Positions 53,944 to 62,841 of a stretch of DNA of 64,000 nucleotides are shown here, piece by piece. How positions within the stretch are numbered: the stretch's first letter is position 1; each line of letters opens with the position of its first letter. The stretch is from Sphingobacteriales bacterium (GTDB lineage Bacteria > Bacteroidota > Bacteroidia > Chitinophagales > Chitinophagaceae), in NCBI GenBank assembly GCA_026391525.1, contig JAPLEF010000105.1:1-64000 (forward strand), given 5' to 3'. The notes beneath the pieces are model-generated. The model was given only the letters and a program-made list of their open reading frames with translations, did not search any database and was not told where the DNA came from. The translations under genes were made by a program, and so were the position numbers.

Positions 53944-54768
53944 TCAAGTCCACTGAAGGGGAAAAGCTGCTACATTTTCGCCATAAAATAAACTTGCCCG
54001 GGTATCAAAATGAGCCACATCACCTGTTGTATAAAATTCCCGCTTCCCGTTTTTACTTAGTTTTTGGGCCATTTCAGGGTGCCGCTTCAGGTATTCAGCT
54101 AAACTTTCCGCAACAATATTTCCCTGTGTAATAACACGGGTGCCCTCATGAATATAGCGATTGATTTTATTGAGTAATAAGGGATAATGCGTGCATGCCA
54201 GCAATAAACAATCTGTTTTAGGTCCAGATTGATATATATGATCGAGGTGCTTTTTTACGAAATAATCTGCCCCCTCGCCATCTTGTTCAAGATTTTCAAC
54301 CAGTGGTACCCACATCGGACAAGCTTCCTGGATGATTATCAGATGAGGAAAGAACTTGCGAATTTCAATTTGATAGGAATTCGATTGAATAGTGCCAGGC
54401 GTGCCAAGAATACCGATATGTCCGGTTTTGGTAAACTGACCAATTACTTCAGCAGTTGGCCGGATTACACCTAGCACTCTTTTATCGGCCCCCAGTGCTG
54501 GTAAATCATTTTGCTGAATGGTTCGAAGCGCTTTAGCAGAAGCTGTATTACAGGCCAAAATCACCAGCTCGCATCCCTGATTGAAAAACCATTTAACGGC
54601 TTCCAGGGTATATTTATACACCGTATCATAATCTCTTGTTCCATAAGGGGCACGTGCATTATCCCCCAGGTAGAGATAATCATACTCCGGAAGGGTTCTT
54701 GTGATTTCCTTCAATACGGTCAATCCGCCGTAACCACTATCAAATACCCCAATTGGTGCTGTTGTCAT
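53944..54768 (-). CDS. murI: glutamate racemase
   Basis: A 274-residue cofactor-independent racemase that makes D-glutamate for peptidoglycan. The two catalytic cysteines are C73 (LACNTASA) and C192 (ACTHYPLL), with the substrate motif DSGYGGLTV at 10-18. Length matches the family. It follows the ompH pair on the same strand. A TATTTTTG box ends four bases before its ATG. Confidence 0.96.
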   Translation of the reverse strand: MTTAPIGVFDSGYGGLTVLKEITRTLPEYDYLYLGDNARAPYGTRDYDTVYKYTLEAVKWFFNQGCELVILACNTASAKALRTIQQNDLPALGADKRVLGVIRPTAEVIGQFTKTGHIGILGTPGTIQSNSYQIEIRKFFPHLIIIQEACPMWVPLVENLEQDGEGADYFVKKHLDHIYQSGPKTDCLLLACTHYPLLLNKINRYIHEGTRVITQGNIVAESLAEYLKRHPEMAQKLSKNGKREFYTTGDVAHFDTRASLFYGENVAAFPLQWT

Positions 54769-54772
54769 TGCT

Positions 54773-54780
54773 CAAAAATA
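54773..54780 (-). promoter_or_regulatory. candidate -7 box for murI at leaderless distance
   Basis: TATTTTTG on the minus strand (TAnnTTTG) ends four bases before the murI ATG at 54768, which would place the transcript start at the A of the start codon. Confidence 0.35.
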
Positions 54781-54785
54781 AGAAA

Positions 54786-54807
54786 GCCATCCTATTTACG
54801 GGATGGC
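54786..54807 (-). terminator. hairpin after the downstream ompH gene
   Basis: GCCATCC (54786-54792) and GGATGGC (54801-54807) pair perfectly, loop of eight. On the minus strand it is followed by TTTCTTATTTTTG, T-rich but interrupted, so termination may be partial. The same Ts overlap the murI promoter box. Confidence 0.55.
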
Positions 54808-54834
54808 AATCTGTTATTTATTGTTGTGGAAGTT

Positions 54835-55362
54835 TTATCCTTTTTTAGGTATCGTAGCAGCAGGTGTTTCTTTGATACCGAGTTTCTTTTTAACCAAAGC
54901 CAGCACATCATCACCCGGAGGGCCAACAATCACTGCACTCACATCTAAGATATAGCTATATCCGCTTTCCTTTGCTACAGCACGGATAGCTTCCAGTGCT
55001 TTGTTGCGCAATGGGGCAATCTTCTTTTGTGCTTCTGCCTGGTACATTTCCTGAGCCTGCTGGTTCCAATTTTGTACGCGTTGATATAAAGCAACCAATT
55101 CATTCTTTTTAATTTCCTTCATACTTGGAGAAAGTTTGGCCGAATCTCTTACAAAAAGGCTGTCTTTATCATTCAATTCTTTCATCAAATCCTGACCCTG
55201 CTGTTGTAAAGAACCCTGGTATTCTTTAAGTTCAGCATCTGCTTTTTCTGCTTCAGGCATAACCCCGATTAGTTCATCGGTATTGATATATCCGATTTTG
55301 TTTTGTGCAGTTGCAGAGAGAACACCAAAGGCCATCACAGCTGCTACGATAAGTTTTTTCAT
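54835..55362 (-). CDS. OmpH/Skp family periplasmic chaperone (downstream copy)
   Basis: A 175-residue protein with a signal peptide (about 1-19, VLSATAQ), then a long charged coiled coil (about 45-125; KADAELKEYQGSLQQQGQDL) forming the Skp tentacles, and a C-terminal strand (SYILDVSAVIVGPPGDDV). It should capture unfolded outer-membrane proteins and hand them to BamA. It is a divergent duplicate of the neighbour at 55442, 79 bases away. Confidence 0.92.
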   Translation of the reverse strand: MKKLIVAAVMAFGVLSATAQNKIGYINTDELIGVMPEAEKADAELKEYQGSLQQQGQDLMKELNDKDSLFVRDSAKLSPSMKEIKKNELVALYQRVQNWNQQAQEMYQAEAQKKIAPLRNKALEAIRAVAKESGYSYILDVSAVIVGPPGDDVLALVKKKLGIKETPAATIPKKG

Positions 55363-55441
55363 TGTGTTTTTAATGTTTATGTTATGATAATATAGTAAGA
55401 ATTAAACTCAGCTTCGTTGCATGCTGCTGATGGTTTACCAT

Positions 55442-55954
55442 TTATTTAACCCCCAAACTTTTAAGGATTTCTTCGCTCTTGTCTAATTTTGGGTCGGCAA
55501 AGATAACAGTTATTCCTTCACTTTTATCGAGGATAAAATCATATTGTTTCTCAATGGCCAGTTTTTGAACAGCGTTATACACCCTGTCCTGTATGGGCTT
55601 GATCAATTCCTGGCGCTTTTTGAACAGATCTCCTTCAAAACCATATCTTTTGCGTTGTAAATCACGAAGTTCTTTTTCCTTGTTGAAAATTTCATCTTCC
55701 CTTTTCTTTTTCAGGTTATCAGGCAGCATCACTTGTTCTGCTTCAAAATCTTTTACCATTTTGTCCATAGCAGCCTGGCGCTGGTCGAGTTCCTGTTGCC
55801 AGAGTTCGCTGAATTGGTCGAGTCGTTTCTGGGCATCCTTGTATTCCGGAAGTTTATCAAGAATAAATTTTGAATCAATCACAGCATAACGCTGTGCATT
55901 TGCAGCTGATAAAAACAGCAGCAGGAAACAAATGGCTGATAATGCTTTTTTCAT
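55442..55954 (-). CDS. OmpH/Skp family periplasmic chaperone (BamA-proximal copy)
   Basis: A 170-residue Skp-like chaperone. A signal peptide covers about 1-20 (LFLSAANAQ), followed by RYAVIDSKFILDKLPEYKDA, a coiled coil to about 120 and a C-terminal QYDFILDKSEGITVIFADP. It lies 44 bases downstream of bamA on the same strand, in the conserved bamA-ompH-ompH-murI order. Confidence 0.93.
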   Translation of the reverse strand: MKKALSAICFLLLFLSAANAQRYAVIDSKFILDKLPEYKDAQKRLDQFSELWQQELDQRQAAMDKMVKDFEAEQVMLPDNLKKKREDEIFNKEKELRDLQRKRYGFEGDLFKKRQELIKPIQDRVYNAVQKLAIEKQYDFILDKSEGITVIFADPKLDKSEEILKSLGVK

Positions 55955-55998
55955 TTGATGTTATTTTTTACTATGAAGATAGTTGTTGTTATTTGAAA

Positions 55999-58728
55999 TT
56001 ATTCAGGTTCCTGGCCCAACATGAAGGTGAATTTAGCTGCACCTTTCACACCGCTATTGAGGTTTACACGGTCTAACCCGATACCATAATCAAACCCAAG
56101 CAAGCCGAACATCGGAAGGAAGAATCGCATACCTACCCCTACCGAGCGGCGCAATTCAAAAGGATTGTAGGATTTGAAATCGTACCAGCCGTTTGCTGCT
56201 TCAAAAAATGCCAATCCGAAAATAGTGCTGTTCGCACTTGTACTGAATGGATACCTCAATTCCAATATGTATTTATTAAAAATGGTGAAGTATTCAGAAG
56301 GGGTTATGCCTTCGGGATTGATCTTGGGGTTTGAAAAACTATAAACCGGATATCCTCTGTGGGCAATGATATCATACCCCAATAATGCCTGTGTATTGCT
56401 CAAACCGGCATCTCCCACCTGAAAGCGTTCGAAAGGCGATACTTCAAGCTTAGGGTTATAACGACCGATAAATCCATATTTCGCAGCGGCTCTCAACACG
56501 AATTGCTTGTTCTTATCCGGTCCCCTCGCATTGCCGATAGGTATATACCAATCGCCGGTAAAACGCCATTTGTGAAACTCAGGAAATTTATACAAATTTT
56601 CTGTGGATGAAGTTAAGCCCATCAATGAATAAGGAAGGGTAAACTGTCCGCTCATCGTAAAGTTTGAGCCATAAGTTGGGAAAATAGGACTGATCCCTGC
56701 CGAATATCTTCCAAGCGTAATCTTCAAACTGATATTGGTTGAATTGCCATTGGAAAGTCCGGCGAAGATATTGGGATAGTTGGTGAGCTGGTATTGCTGA
56801 AAACTGAGAGAATAAACCAGATTGAAGTAATCATCCGGCCATTTGAGCTGCTTACCAAGAGAAAAAGATAAACCAATGGTTTTTACATTGGAGGTATCGC
56901 CGCACGATCTGCAAAAGTTTCCGAACTGATCGGTTGCATTTGCATATTTGGTATTGAAATAACTTACAGAGAAGGAATTCCTTTTCTTACCACCAAGCCA
57001 GGGCTCAGTGAATGAAAAGTTATAAGAACGGAAAGCCCTTCCATTCGATTGCACCCTCAAACTGAGGCGCTGCCCATCGCCTGAAGGCAAAGGATCCCAG
57101 GTAGATTTACTGGTGATATTTTTTAAAGAGAAATTATTGAAGGTAACCCCAAGTGTTCCCGTTAAACCGATACCGCCACCAAAACCTGCTGATAATTCCA
57201 GCTGATCAGAAGATTTTTCTTCTACTTCCCAGTTGATATCAACTGTACCGTTATCGGAATTGGGTACCACATTAGGATTGATCGTTTCGGGGTTGAAATA
57301 ACCCAGTTGCGAAAGTTCACGCTGCGTGCGGATGATATCAGAACGGCTGAATTTTTGTCCGGGTATGGTGCGCAGTTCCCGCATGATCACATAATCTTTC
57401 GTTTTATCGTTACCTGTAACCGTTATCTTACCGTAAGTGGCCTGAGGGCCTTCTGCCATGCGGATTTCGAAATCGATCGTATCATTATAAACAGCGGTTT
57501 CCACAGGGTCGAGCCTGAAGAACAGATAACCATCATCCTGATAGAGGCTGCTGATATCGCCGCCTTCCATGCTCAATTGTTTACCCAGGCGTTTGTTGAG
57601 CAATTCCAGGTTATAAACATCCCCTTTCCTGATGCCGAGCAAAAGGCTGAGCAGCGAATCAGAATATTTGGTATTTCCTTTCCAACTGATATTACCGAAA
57701 TAATACTTACGTCCCTCGCTTACTTTCATATCGATATCGAGGTTGCCCTTCGAATTGACCATTTGAGTATCCGTCACTACTACAGCATCGCGATAACCCT
57801 GAGCATTATAATATTCCAGCACATGTTCTTTATCTTCTGCGAACTTCGTTTCATTGAATTTAGAGCCTGAAAAAAGTTTAATCCTTACATAAGGGTCGAG
57901 ATATTCCCTCGTCATGGTAGGTGAAAGGAATGCCGCATCGTTGAGGTATTTCTTAAAGGTTTTGGTTTTACTGGTATCTCCATATGGCCTAACCGGAGTT
58001 TCAGGAAAAAGGGTTACACGGGTCATTTCCTTTGTTCCTTTGAGTTGTCGCTTTAGCTTGGAATCTTCGATGGTTTCGTTGCCGGAAAAATTGATGGAAT
58101 TGATTTTTACTTTATTGCCTTTATTGACGGTGAAAGTGAGTTTAACCGCATTAGCGATTCCGGTAATCGGTTCTTCGAGCATACCAATGGTTACATTTCG
58201 GTAGCCTTTTTCATAAAAAAACTTGCGTATGATTTCAACGGCAGTAAGCTTCATGTTTTCGGTAAGTACACGGTCTTTTGCCAATCCGATTTTAGGATCC
58301 AGATCGTCTTTTTCTCCCTTTTTTATGCCGATGAAAGTATAATCAAGCAAACGTGGCCGTTCCTTAATATCAAATTCTAAATAGATATTCGATTCTTCCA
58401 GTTTGGTAATGATAATTTCAACATTGGCTACGAGGCTTTGTTTCCAAAGTTTGGTGATGGCTTTTCCAAAAGCATCCGACCCCGGCAATTGTACTTTATC
58501 GCCTACCGCAATTCCAGAAATAGAGATGATCAGGTTTTGATCGAAAGCTTTGGAACCCACTACAGTGATTCCGGCAATAGTATAAGTTTTAGGATATTTT
58601 GAGTTAAAAATTTCAAGCATCGCCGGATTTACAGAAAGGGGAACCGTATCATTTATTTGTGCAATCAATTGCTGGGTGATGAGGAAAAGCAAAGCAGTAA
58701 TTACAGATTTCTGGTAAATCCTTAGCAT
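55999..58728 (-). CDS. bamA: outer membrane protein assembly factor BamA
   Basis: A 909-residue Omp85 protein counting from ATG at 58728 (a TTG at 58752 would add eight residues). A signal peptide covers about 1-23 (ending LIAQ), then five POTRA domains (about 40-480; for instance YTIAGITVVGSKAFDQNLI) and a 16-strand C-terminal barrel with the GFGGGIGLTG and FSFTEPWLGG (lid/VRGF-region) stretches, ending in a short tail. It inserts outer-membrane proteins. It is larger than E. coli BamA (about 810), as usual for Bacteroidota. Flanked by uppS upstream and two ompH genes downstream. Confidence 0.96.
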   Translation of the reverse strand: MLRIYQKSVITALLFLITQQLIAQINDTVPLSVNPAMLEIFNSKYPKTYTIAGITVVGSKAFDQNLIISISGIAVGDKVQLPGSDAFGKAITKLWKQSLVANVEIIITKLEESNIYLEFDIKERPRLLDYTFIGIKKGEKDDLDPKIGLAKDRVLTENMKLTAVEIIRKFFYEKGYRNVTIGMLEEPITGIANAVKLTFTVNKGNKVKINSINFSGNETIEDSKLKRQLKGTKEMTRVTLFPETPVRPYGDTSKTKTFKKYLNDAAFLSPTMTREYLDPYVRIKLFSGSKFNETKFAEDKEHVLEYYNAQGYRDAVVVTDTQMVNSKGNLDIDMKVSEGRKYYFGNISWKGNTKYSDSLLSLLLGIRKGDVYNLELLNKRLGKQLSMEGGDISSLYQDDGYLFFRLDPVETAVYNDTIDFEIRMAEGPQATYGKITVTGNDKTKDYVIMRELRTIPGQKFSRSDIIRTQRELSQLGYFNPETINPNVVPNSDNGTVDINWEVEEKSSDQLELSAGFGGGIGLTGTLGVTFNNFSLKNITSKSTWDPLPSGDGQRLSLRVQSNGRAFRSYNFSFTEPWLGGKKRNSFSVSYFNTKYANATDQFGNFCRSCGDTSNVKTIGLSFSLGKQLKWPDDYFNLVYSLSFQQYQLTNYPNIFAGLSNGNSTNISLKITLGRYSAGISPIFPTYGSNFTMSGQFTLPYSLMGLTSSTENLYKFPEFHKWRFTGDWYIPIGNARGPDKNKQFVLRAAAKYGFIGRYNPKLEVSPFERFQVGDAGLSNTQALLGYDIIAHRGYPVYSFSNPKINPEGITPSEYFTIFNKYILELRYPFSTSANSTIFGLAFFEAANGWYDFKSYNPFELRRSVGVGMRFFLPMFGLLGFDYGIGLDRVNLNSGVKGAAKFTFMLGQEPE

Positions 58729-58866
58729 CAAGTGGTATTTTACGAGCGGCAAATTAAGCCCATTAATTAAAACTATTTGTTAAATGAAAGGCTTGCACGT
58801 TTCGTAACTGTTGTAGCCATTGGTTTTGATATTGGTTGACCAGGTTATTATTTTTTAGAACCTATG

Positions 58867-59628
58867 TTATGAATTTTCCTCTGAGGTGGTTTTCAACTGA
58901 TCGCCGGTTTTGCCGAATCGCCTTTCCCTTTGCTGATAATCAATGATAGCTTCATAGAGGTTTTCTTTCCTGAAATCGGGCCATCGGGTATCTGTGAAAT
59001 AAAGTTCAGCATAAGCCAGTTGATATAACAGGAAATTACTGATACGGAATTCACCGCTTGTTCTGATCATAAGTTCAGGATCAGGGAAGTTGTGTGTGGC
59101 AAGATGTGCATGTAGAATTTCATGCGTAATAGCATCAGGCGATAATCGTCCTGCTTTAACTTCCGCTGCAATCTGCTGCACGGCTTTCACCATTTCCCAT
59201 CGGCTGCTGTAACTGAGCGCCATGATGAGGTTCAGCCCGGTATTAGATGCTGTTTCTGCCAGTGCTTCCTGTAATTGCTGTTGTGCATCTTCAGGCAACA
59301 TGCTGGTATCGCCGATCACATGAAGCCTGATATTGTTTTTATTCAGGGTTGGAATCTCATTCCTTATGGTATCAACCAAAAGTTCCATCAGTCCTGTAAC
59401 TTCATACTCCGGCCTTTCCCAATTTTCTGTACTGAAAGCATAAAGCGTGAGATTGCCGATACCGAGTTCTGCTGCACCTTCTACAATATCACGAACACTT
59501 TCTACACCATGCAAATGGCCAAAAAGGCGGTCTTCACCTTTCTCTTTAGCCCAGCGCCCGTTACCATCCATAATGATGGCAATATGACGGGGAAGCCTTT
59601 GCGTGTTGATTTGTTGCCTGACACTCAT
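58867..59628 (-). CDS. uppS: isoprenyl transferase (undecaprenyl diphosphate synthase)
   Basis: A 253-residue cis-prenyltransferase making the C55 lipid carrier for wall and surface glycans. The conserved start is HIAIIMDGNGRWAKEKG with D21 as the catalytic aspartate; LTLYAFSTENWERP and the C-terminal PDPELMIRTSGEFRISNFL follow. Length matches the family. It is upstream of bamA on the same strand. Confidence 0.97.
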   Translation of the reverse strand: MSVRQQINTQRLPRHIAIIMDGNGRWAKEKGEDRLFGHLHGVESVRDIVEGAAELGIGNLTLYAFSTENWERPEYEVTGLMELLVDTIRNEIPTLNKNNIRLHVIGDTSMLPEDAQQQLQEALAETASNTGLNLIMALSYSSRWEMVKAVQQIAAEVKAGRLSPDAITHEILHAHLATHNFPDPELMIRTSGEFRISNFLLYQLAYAELYFTDTRWPDFRKENLYEAIIDYQQRERRFGKTGDQLKTTSEENS

Positions 59629-59758
59629 CTGATAGGAACCCTTGTTTATTCGGGCTGCAAAAGTAACAAAAATTAGGGTAACGTCAGGTAAAATGGGAAT
59701 TCTTTACTGCAGCAATTTGTTAAACAAAGTAAATGCAGATTTCATGGGCAGTAAACAT

Positions 59759-59784
59759 AAAAAAACCGTTGTAAATATCAACGG
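59759..59784 (-). terminator. terminator between DUF6089 and uppS
   Basis: CCGTTG (59766-59771) and CAACGG (59779-59784) pair perfectly, loop of seven; on the minus strand seven Ts follow. It lies 22 bases after the DUF6089 stop, so uppS is probably transcribed separately. Confidence 0.8.
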
Positions 59785-59805
59785 CTTAAATAGGGAAAAA
59801 TCAAT

Positions 59806-60663
59806 TTAATCAGTAGTTGGGCATTTATAAGTACCGATATTGAAAGAAATACCTATTTCAGCAATCACATACTGATCGCGTTGTTTGCTCCATCCTCTTT
59901 GGCGGCCTGGTACGCTGCTGAGCATGTTAGTGGGGTTAATCTCATAAGAACGGTCTTGCATGAGATAAGCCAGAGAAGGTCCATTTGGTCCATCAGGGAA
60001 ATAAGGGTTCTTAGGAGCAAATGTGGTACTAACGTCATCGAGGTAATCAGTGGTAGTAAAACGTTGACAAACTTCAATACTGAGGTTCATTTTCTCATTG
60101 ATGCTGTATTTAATCCCTACACCGAAAGGAATGCAAACAGCCATGGTATTGTATTCTTTTCGGCCCTCAAAACCACCGGTTTGCCCTTCAGTACCTAAAG
60201 GCCGAAGAAAAACTTTCTCGCCATTGTAATAAGCATAGGGATCATAAGTGAATAAGCCCAACCCTAAAGTTACATAAGGGGTAAAGCTATGATCGGGGTC
60301 ATTGGGTATATATTTAAAGAAATTAAAATCCCCCTGAACAGCCAGTTCAAACAGGTTAGAATTGAAGCTCAGGTTACGGGTACGCTGATAATCATTCTTA
60401 CTGTAAACATCACTATACCCTACCTGGGCATAACGGCCAGCGATACGCAAGCCAACATAATTTCCGAATTGCTTCCTGAAAAATATCCCAACAGCCGGTT
60501 TGGGCCGGTTAAGGCCTGCACGGGTATTAAGATCGCCAAAATAATGGGCGGCACCAACAGTAACGCCAAATTCTCCCTGATGCTCATAACCGTTTTGCGC
60601 TTTGGGGCTGAACCAACTTATCAAACCCACCAAAAAGAAAATAATTTTACTCTTCACTTTCAA
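59806..60663 (-). CDS. DUF6089 outer-membrane beta-barrel protein
   Basis: A 285-residue exported protein of the DUF6089 family. Signal peptide about 1-22 (ending PKAQ), followed by alternating-strand sequence (HQGEFGVTVGAAHYFGDLN, then GLRIAGRYAQVGYSD) typical of small outer-membrane barrels. There is no ATG at the N terminus: initiation must be at TTG (60663) or GTG (60657). In many Bacteroidota this gene lies between nadK and uppS; here nadK is absent from its upstream side. Function unknown. Confidence 0.87.
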   Translation of the reverse strand: MKVKSKIIFFLVGLISWFSPKAQNGYEHQGEFGVTVGAAHYFGDLNTRAGLNRPKPAVGIFFRKQFGNYVGLRIAGRYAQVGYSDVYSKNDYQRTRNLSFNSNLFELAVQGDFNFFKYIPNDPDHSFTPYVTLGLGLFTYDPYAYYNGEKVFLRPLGTEGQTGGFEGRKEYNTMAVCIPFGVGIKYSINEKMNLSIEVCQRFTTTDYLDDVSTTFAPKNPYFPDGPNGPSLAYLMQDRSYEINPTNMLSSVPGRQRGWSKQRDQYVIAEIGISFNIGTYKCPTTD

Positions 60664-60802
60664 ATAAATTTAGTTTGAGATAAAAAAACTGCGTAAAGAT
60701 AAGTTAACCAGATAAAATGAGTGCTTAAAACGATGAAAATAAAGATTTGTTTTATGTTAAACGAATAATCTGCTATTTTCTGCTTATCCGATTGTTAAAA
60801 TA

Positions 60803-60943
60803 ATACCGATTAGACAAACAATATAGTCCAATATCGGCTATCGCCTCATTGTACTATTTGTTTGATACCATCGGCATTTACTCCCGAAAGCATTCGGGAT
60901 AAGATTTATAAAATATTGGCATATTATATAAATCACATTGGTA
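60803..60943. repeat. dispersed palindromic repeat, single copy
   Basis: About 140 bp nearly identical to the full copy at 46364-46506 (differences such as TTAGAC for TTGGAC and GCATTTACTCC for GCATATACTCC), same orientation. It contains the same three hairpins: the long CAAACAATATAGT...ACTATTTGTTTG, the CCCGAA/TTCGGG and the AT-rich pair. It lies between the DUF6089 promoter region and the gldH stop. No coding potential. Confidence 0.88.
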
Positions 60944-60955
60944 GGTATAATTTTA

Positions 60956-61447
60956 TCAATGAACCGCCTTTTCCACCCTAAGGCCTGCACTCATCACTTG
61001 CTGAAGGGGGTCGTCGCGCATGATCTGCTGTAATTCAAAGTTGTAAATGCCGGGTTTTACAAAGCGCCTGGGTTTGTTGAACAGGTTTTTCCGAACCTCC
61101 CAGATATCATTCATCCCGGTTCCTTCCCATCCAGAGGCATCCTCGCCCAGTTGCAGGTTTACTTTTTGTTTATACATGGTATCGCCCGGTGACTGTAACC
61201 CCACGTTTAGCCATATATTATTATATCGGTAAGCATCTGTATGCCGTATGATGATGAACATCTGATAAGCAGCAGAAGTATCGCTGATGAGAAACTGGCC
61301 TTTTGCAGGGTTGTTGCTTTTCCAATCATTATTCCTGAAGGCCTGGCTTTGTTCAAAAACATCCAATTGTTTACACCCCATCAAACTTCCCAGAAGGATG
61401 AATAAAGCTATGAGCTTTTTTGGATGATTATAGAAATAGAAGGTCAT
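60956..61447 (-). CDS. gldH: gliding motility lipoprotein GldH
   Basis: A 163-residue lipoprotein. The signal ends in a lipobox LGSLMGC with the acylated cysteine at C25, and the mature part shows GldH features (RNNDWKSNNPAKGQFLIS, YNNIWLNVGLQSPGDTMY, WEGTGMNDIWEVRKNLF). GldH is an accessory gliding/type IX secretion lipoprotein found widely in Bacteroidota. It is 40 bases after yicC. Confidence 0.9.
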   Translation of the reverse strand: MTFYFYNHPKKLIALFILLGSLMGCKQLDVFEQSQAFRNNDWKSNNPAKGQFLISDTSAAYQMFIIIRHTDAYRYNNIWLNVGLQSPGDTMYKQKVNLQLGEDASGWEGTGMNDIWEVRKNLFNKPRRFVKPGIYNFELQQIMRDDPLQQVMSAGLRVEKAVH

Positions 61448-61486
61448 GCTTCAAAATTAATGGAATTGATAAATTGGCAACCACTA

Positions 61487-62362
61487 TTAAAGTACATTAA
61501 GTACCTGTTCCTTCGCTTTTTCGAGTTCATCTTTCATTTGAACCACACATTGCTGTATGGCTGCGTCGTAGGCTTTACTTCCGGTAGTGTTGATCTCCCT
61601 TCCGATTTCCTGCAATACGAAAGATAATTTCTTCCCTTTACCCGCATCGGTGGAATGTATGATATCCGTAAAATAACTGCAATGCTGCCGCAGACGGATC
61701 TGTTCTTCATGGATATCAATTTTCTCCATGTAATAAATCAATTCCTGTTCCATCCTGTTATGATCAATATTTTCCTGACCAACATGCTTTACTAATAATT
61801 GCTGGATCTCCTCTTTGATACGGATCATGCGGTTGGGTTCCAGTTTGAGTATCGCTTCTTCCTGATCACGGATATTAGAAATTCTGCTGAGCAGGTCTTT
61901 CTCGATAGAAGCACCTTCTTCTTCGCGGTGTTGGTTGAGGCCGGCAATGGCTTCCATCAGCACGGTGTTGAACTGGATGAAGTCGTTTTCATTGAGTACT
62001 TCGGTACTCGGACTAACCACTTCGGGCAAACGAAGTAAGGAACTGAGTACGGCATTGGTATCGATATTCAGTTCGCCAGCCAGCTGATTCAATTGCTGAT
62101 AATAAGCCCTGATTAGATCGGTATTGATTACAACAGGCTTTGAAGTGCCGTTCTGCTTGATGTTCACATAACAATCAATGGTGCCACGGATAAGTTGTTC
62201 CTGCAAGCTGTTGCGGATTTCAAATTCATATGGACGAAGCAACGGAGGAAGTTTTAACTGAAGTTCGAATTGTTTTCCATTGAGCGCTTTCACTTCCACC
62301 ACAAAAGTTTTATCTGCAAAAGTTTGTTCCGCCCTTCCAAAACCTGTCATCGATTTAATCAT
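61487..62362 (-). CDS. yicC: YicC family endoribonuclease-like protein
   Basis: A 291-residue protein. The N terminus MIKSMTGFGRAEQTF and the C-terminal stretch HIHSTDAGKGKKLSFVLQEI (here IIHSTDAGKGKKLSF) with GREINTTGSKA are family hallmarks. YicC-type proteins are ribonucleases that help regulate small RNAs in E. coli and Bacillus. Length matches the family. Followed by gldH; the region upstream is non-coding. Confidence 0.94.
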   Translation of the reverse strand: MIKSMTGFGRAEQTFADKTFVVEVKALNGKQFELQLKLPPLLRPYEFEIRNSLQEQLIRGTIDCYVNIKQNGTSKPVVINTDLIRAYYQQLNQLAGELNIDTNAVLSSLLRLPEVVSPSTEVLNENDFIQFNTVLMEAIAGLNQHREEEGASIEKDLLSRISNIRDQEEAILKLEPNRMIRIKEEIQQLLVKHVGQENIDHNRMEQELIYYMEKIDIHEEQIRLRQHCSYFTDIIHSTDAGKGKKLSFVLQEIGREINTTGSKAYDAAIQQCVVQMKDELEKAKEQVLNVL

Positions 62363-62444
62363 GATGTTTCAATTTCATGCAAGGTATTGCTTATTGTCAT
62401 GCCAAAAAGATGAGAGATAACTGCTTGTTCAAAAAAATGAAATT

Positions 62445-62476
62445 AAAAAAAGCCCGGTAAAAAATTACCGGACTTT
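62445..62476 (-). terminator. orphan minus-strand terminator
   Basis: Arms 62449-62460 and 62465-62476 make a 12-bp stem with one G-U wobble (minus-strand RNA) and a four-base loop, followed by seven Ts. No minus-strand gene lies upstream before lpxD, so it may end an untranslated RNA. Confidence 0.7.
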
Positions 62477-62800
62477 AGTATATGGATGGGTTAGTAAGTA
62501 CCAGGATCAAAAATCCTTGCACAATATTAAAATTTATTTTTGCTAACTGGAAAAATATTTACAACTATTTTATCAACATTTTTTTTTAGCCTGTGGATAA
62601 GGATCATCATGATGTGTTTGATGTGATGCTTTTTATCATTCCAAAAGTGATATTTTTTTACTCACGTCTCTTTAAAAAAGAAGCAAATTAGAACTTACAA
62701 AACAATGCATAAGTAAAAACATCATACGGTAAAATCTAAAGTTCATCCAGGTGAAAGCACCACCGTTATTGAATTATAGCACATATCAGCACATCTGTGA

Positions 62801-62827
62801 TTTGCAAAGGAAAGCACATTACCTTTG
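62801..62827 (+). promoter_or_regulatory. promoter of lpxD
   Basis: TACCTTTG at 62820-62827 (exact TAnnTTTG) ends 14 bases before the ATG at 62842. A TTTG at 62801-62804 is 15 bases upstream, slightly closer than usual. It supports the ATG at 62842 over the upstream start of the frame at 62797. Confidence 0.5.
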
Positions 62828-62841
62828 TAAAAAATTGGCTT

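Larger units (their letters stand above)
62363..62841. other. 479-bp AT-rich intergenic region with a minus-strand terminator and two DnaA-box-like sites
   Basis: The gap between divergent yicC and lpxD holds no convincing gene. It contains a terminator reading on the minus strand (62445-62476), a short hairpin AGGAT/ATCCT nearby, a run of nine Ts (62579-62587), and two DnaA-box-like nonamers: TTATCAACA (62570-62578) and TGTGGATAA (62592-62600, the inverse of TTATCCACA). A possible promoter for lpxD is at the right end. Confidence 0.6.

Noticed and set aside
53522-53953. Minus-strand frame of 143 codons over rpmH
   Set aside because: It is in another frame of the certain L34 gene and of its leader; no family resemblance.
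62498-62605. Plus-strand 35-codon frame in the yicC-lpxD gap
   Set aside because: AT-rich chance frame without promoter or start context.
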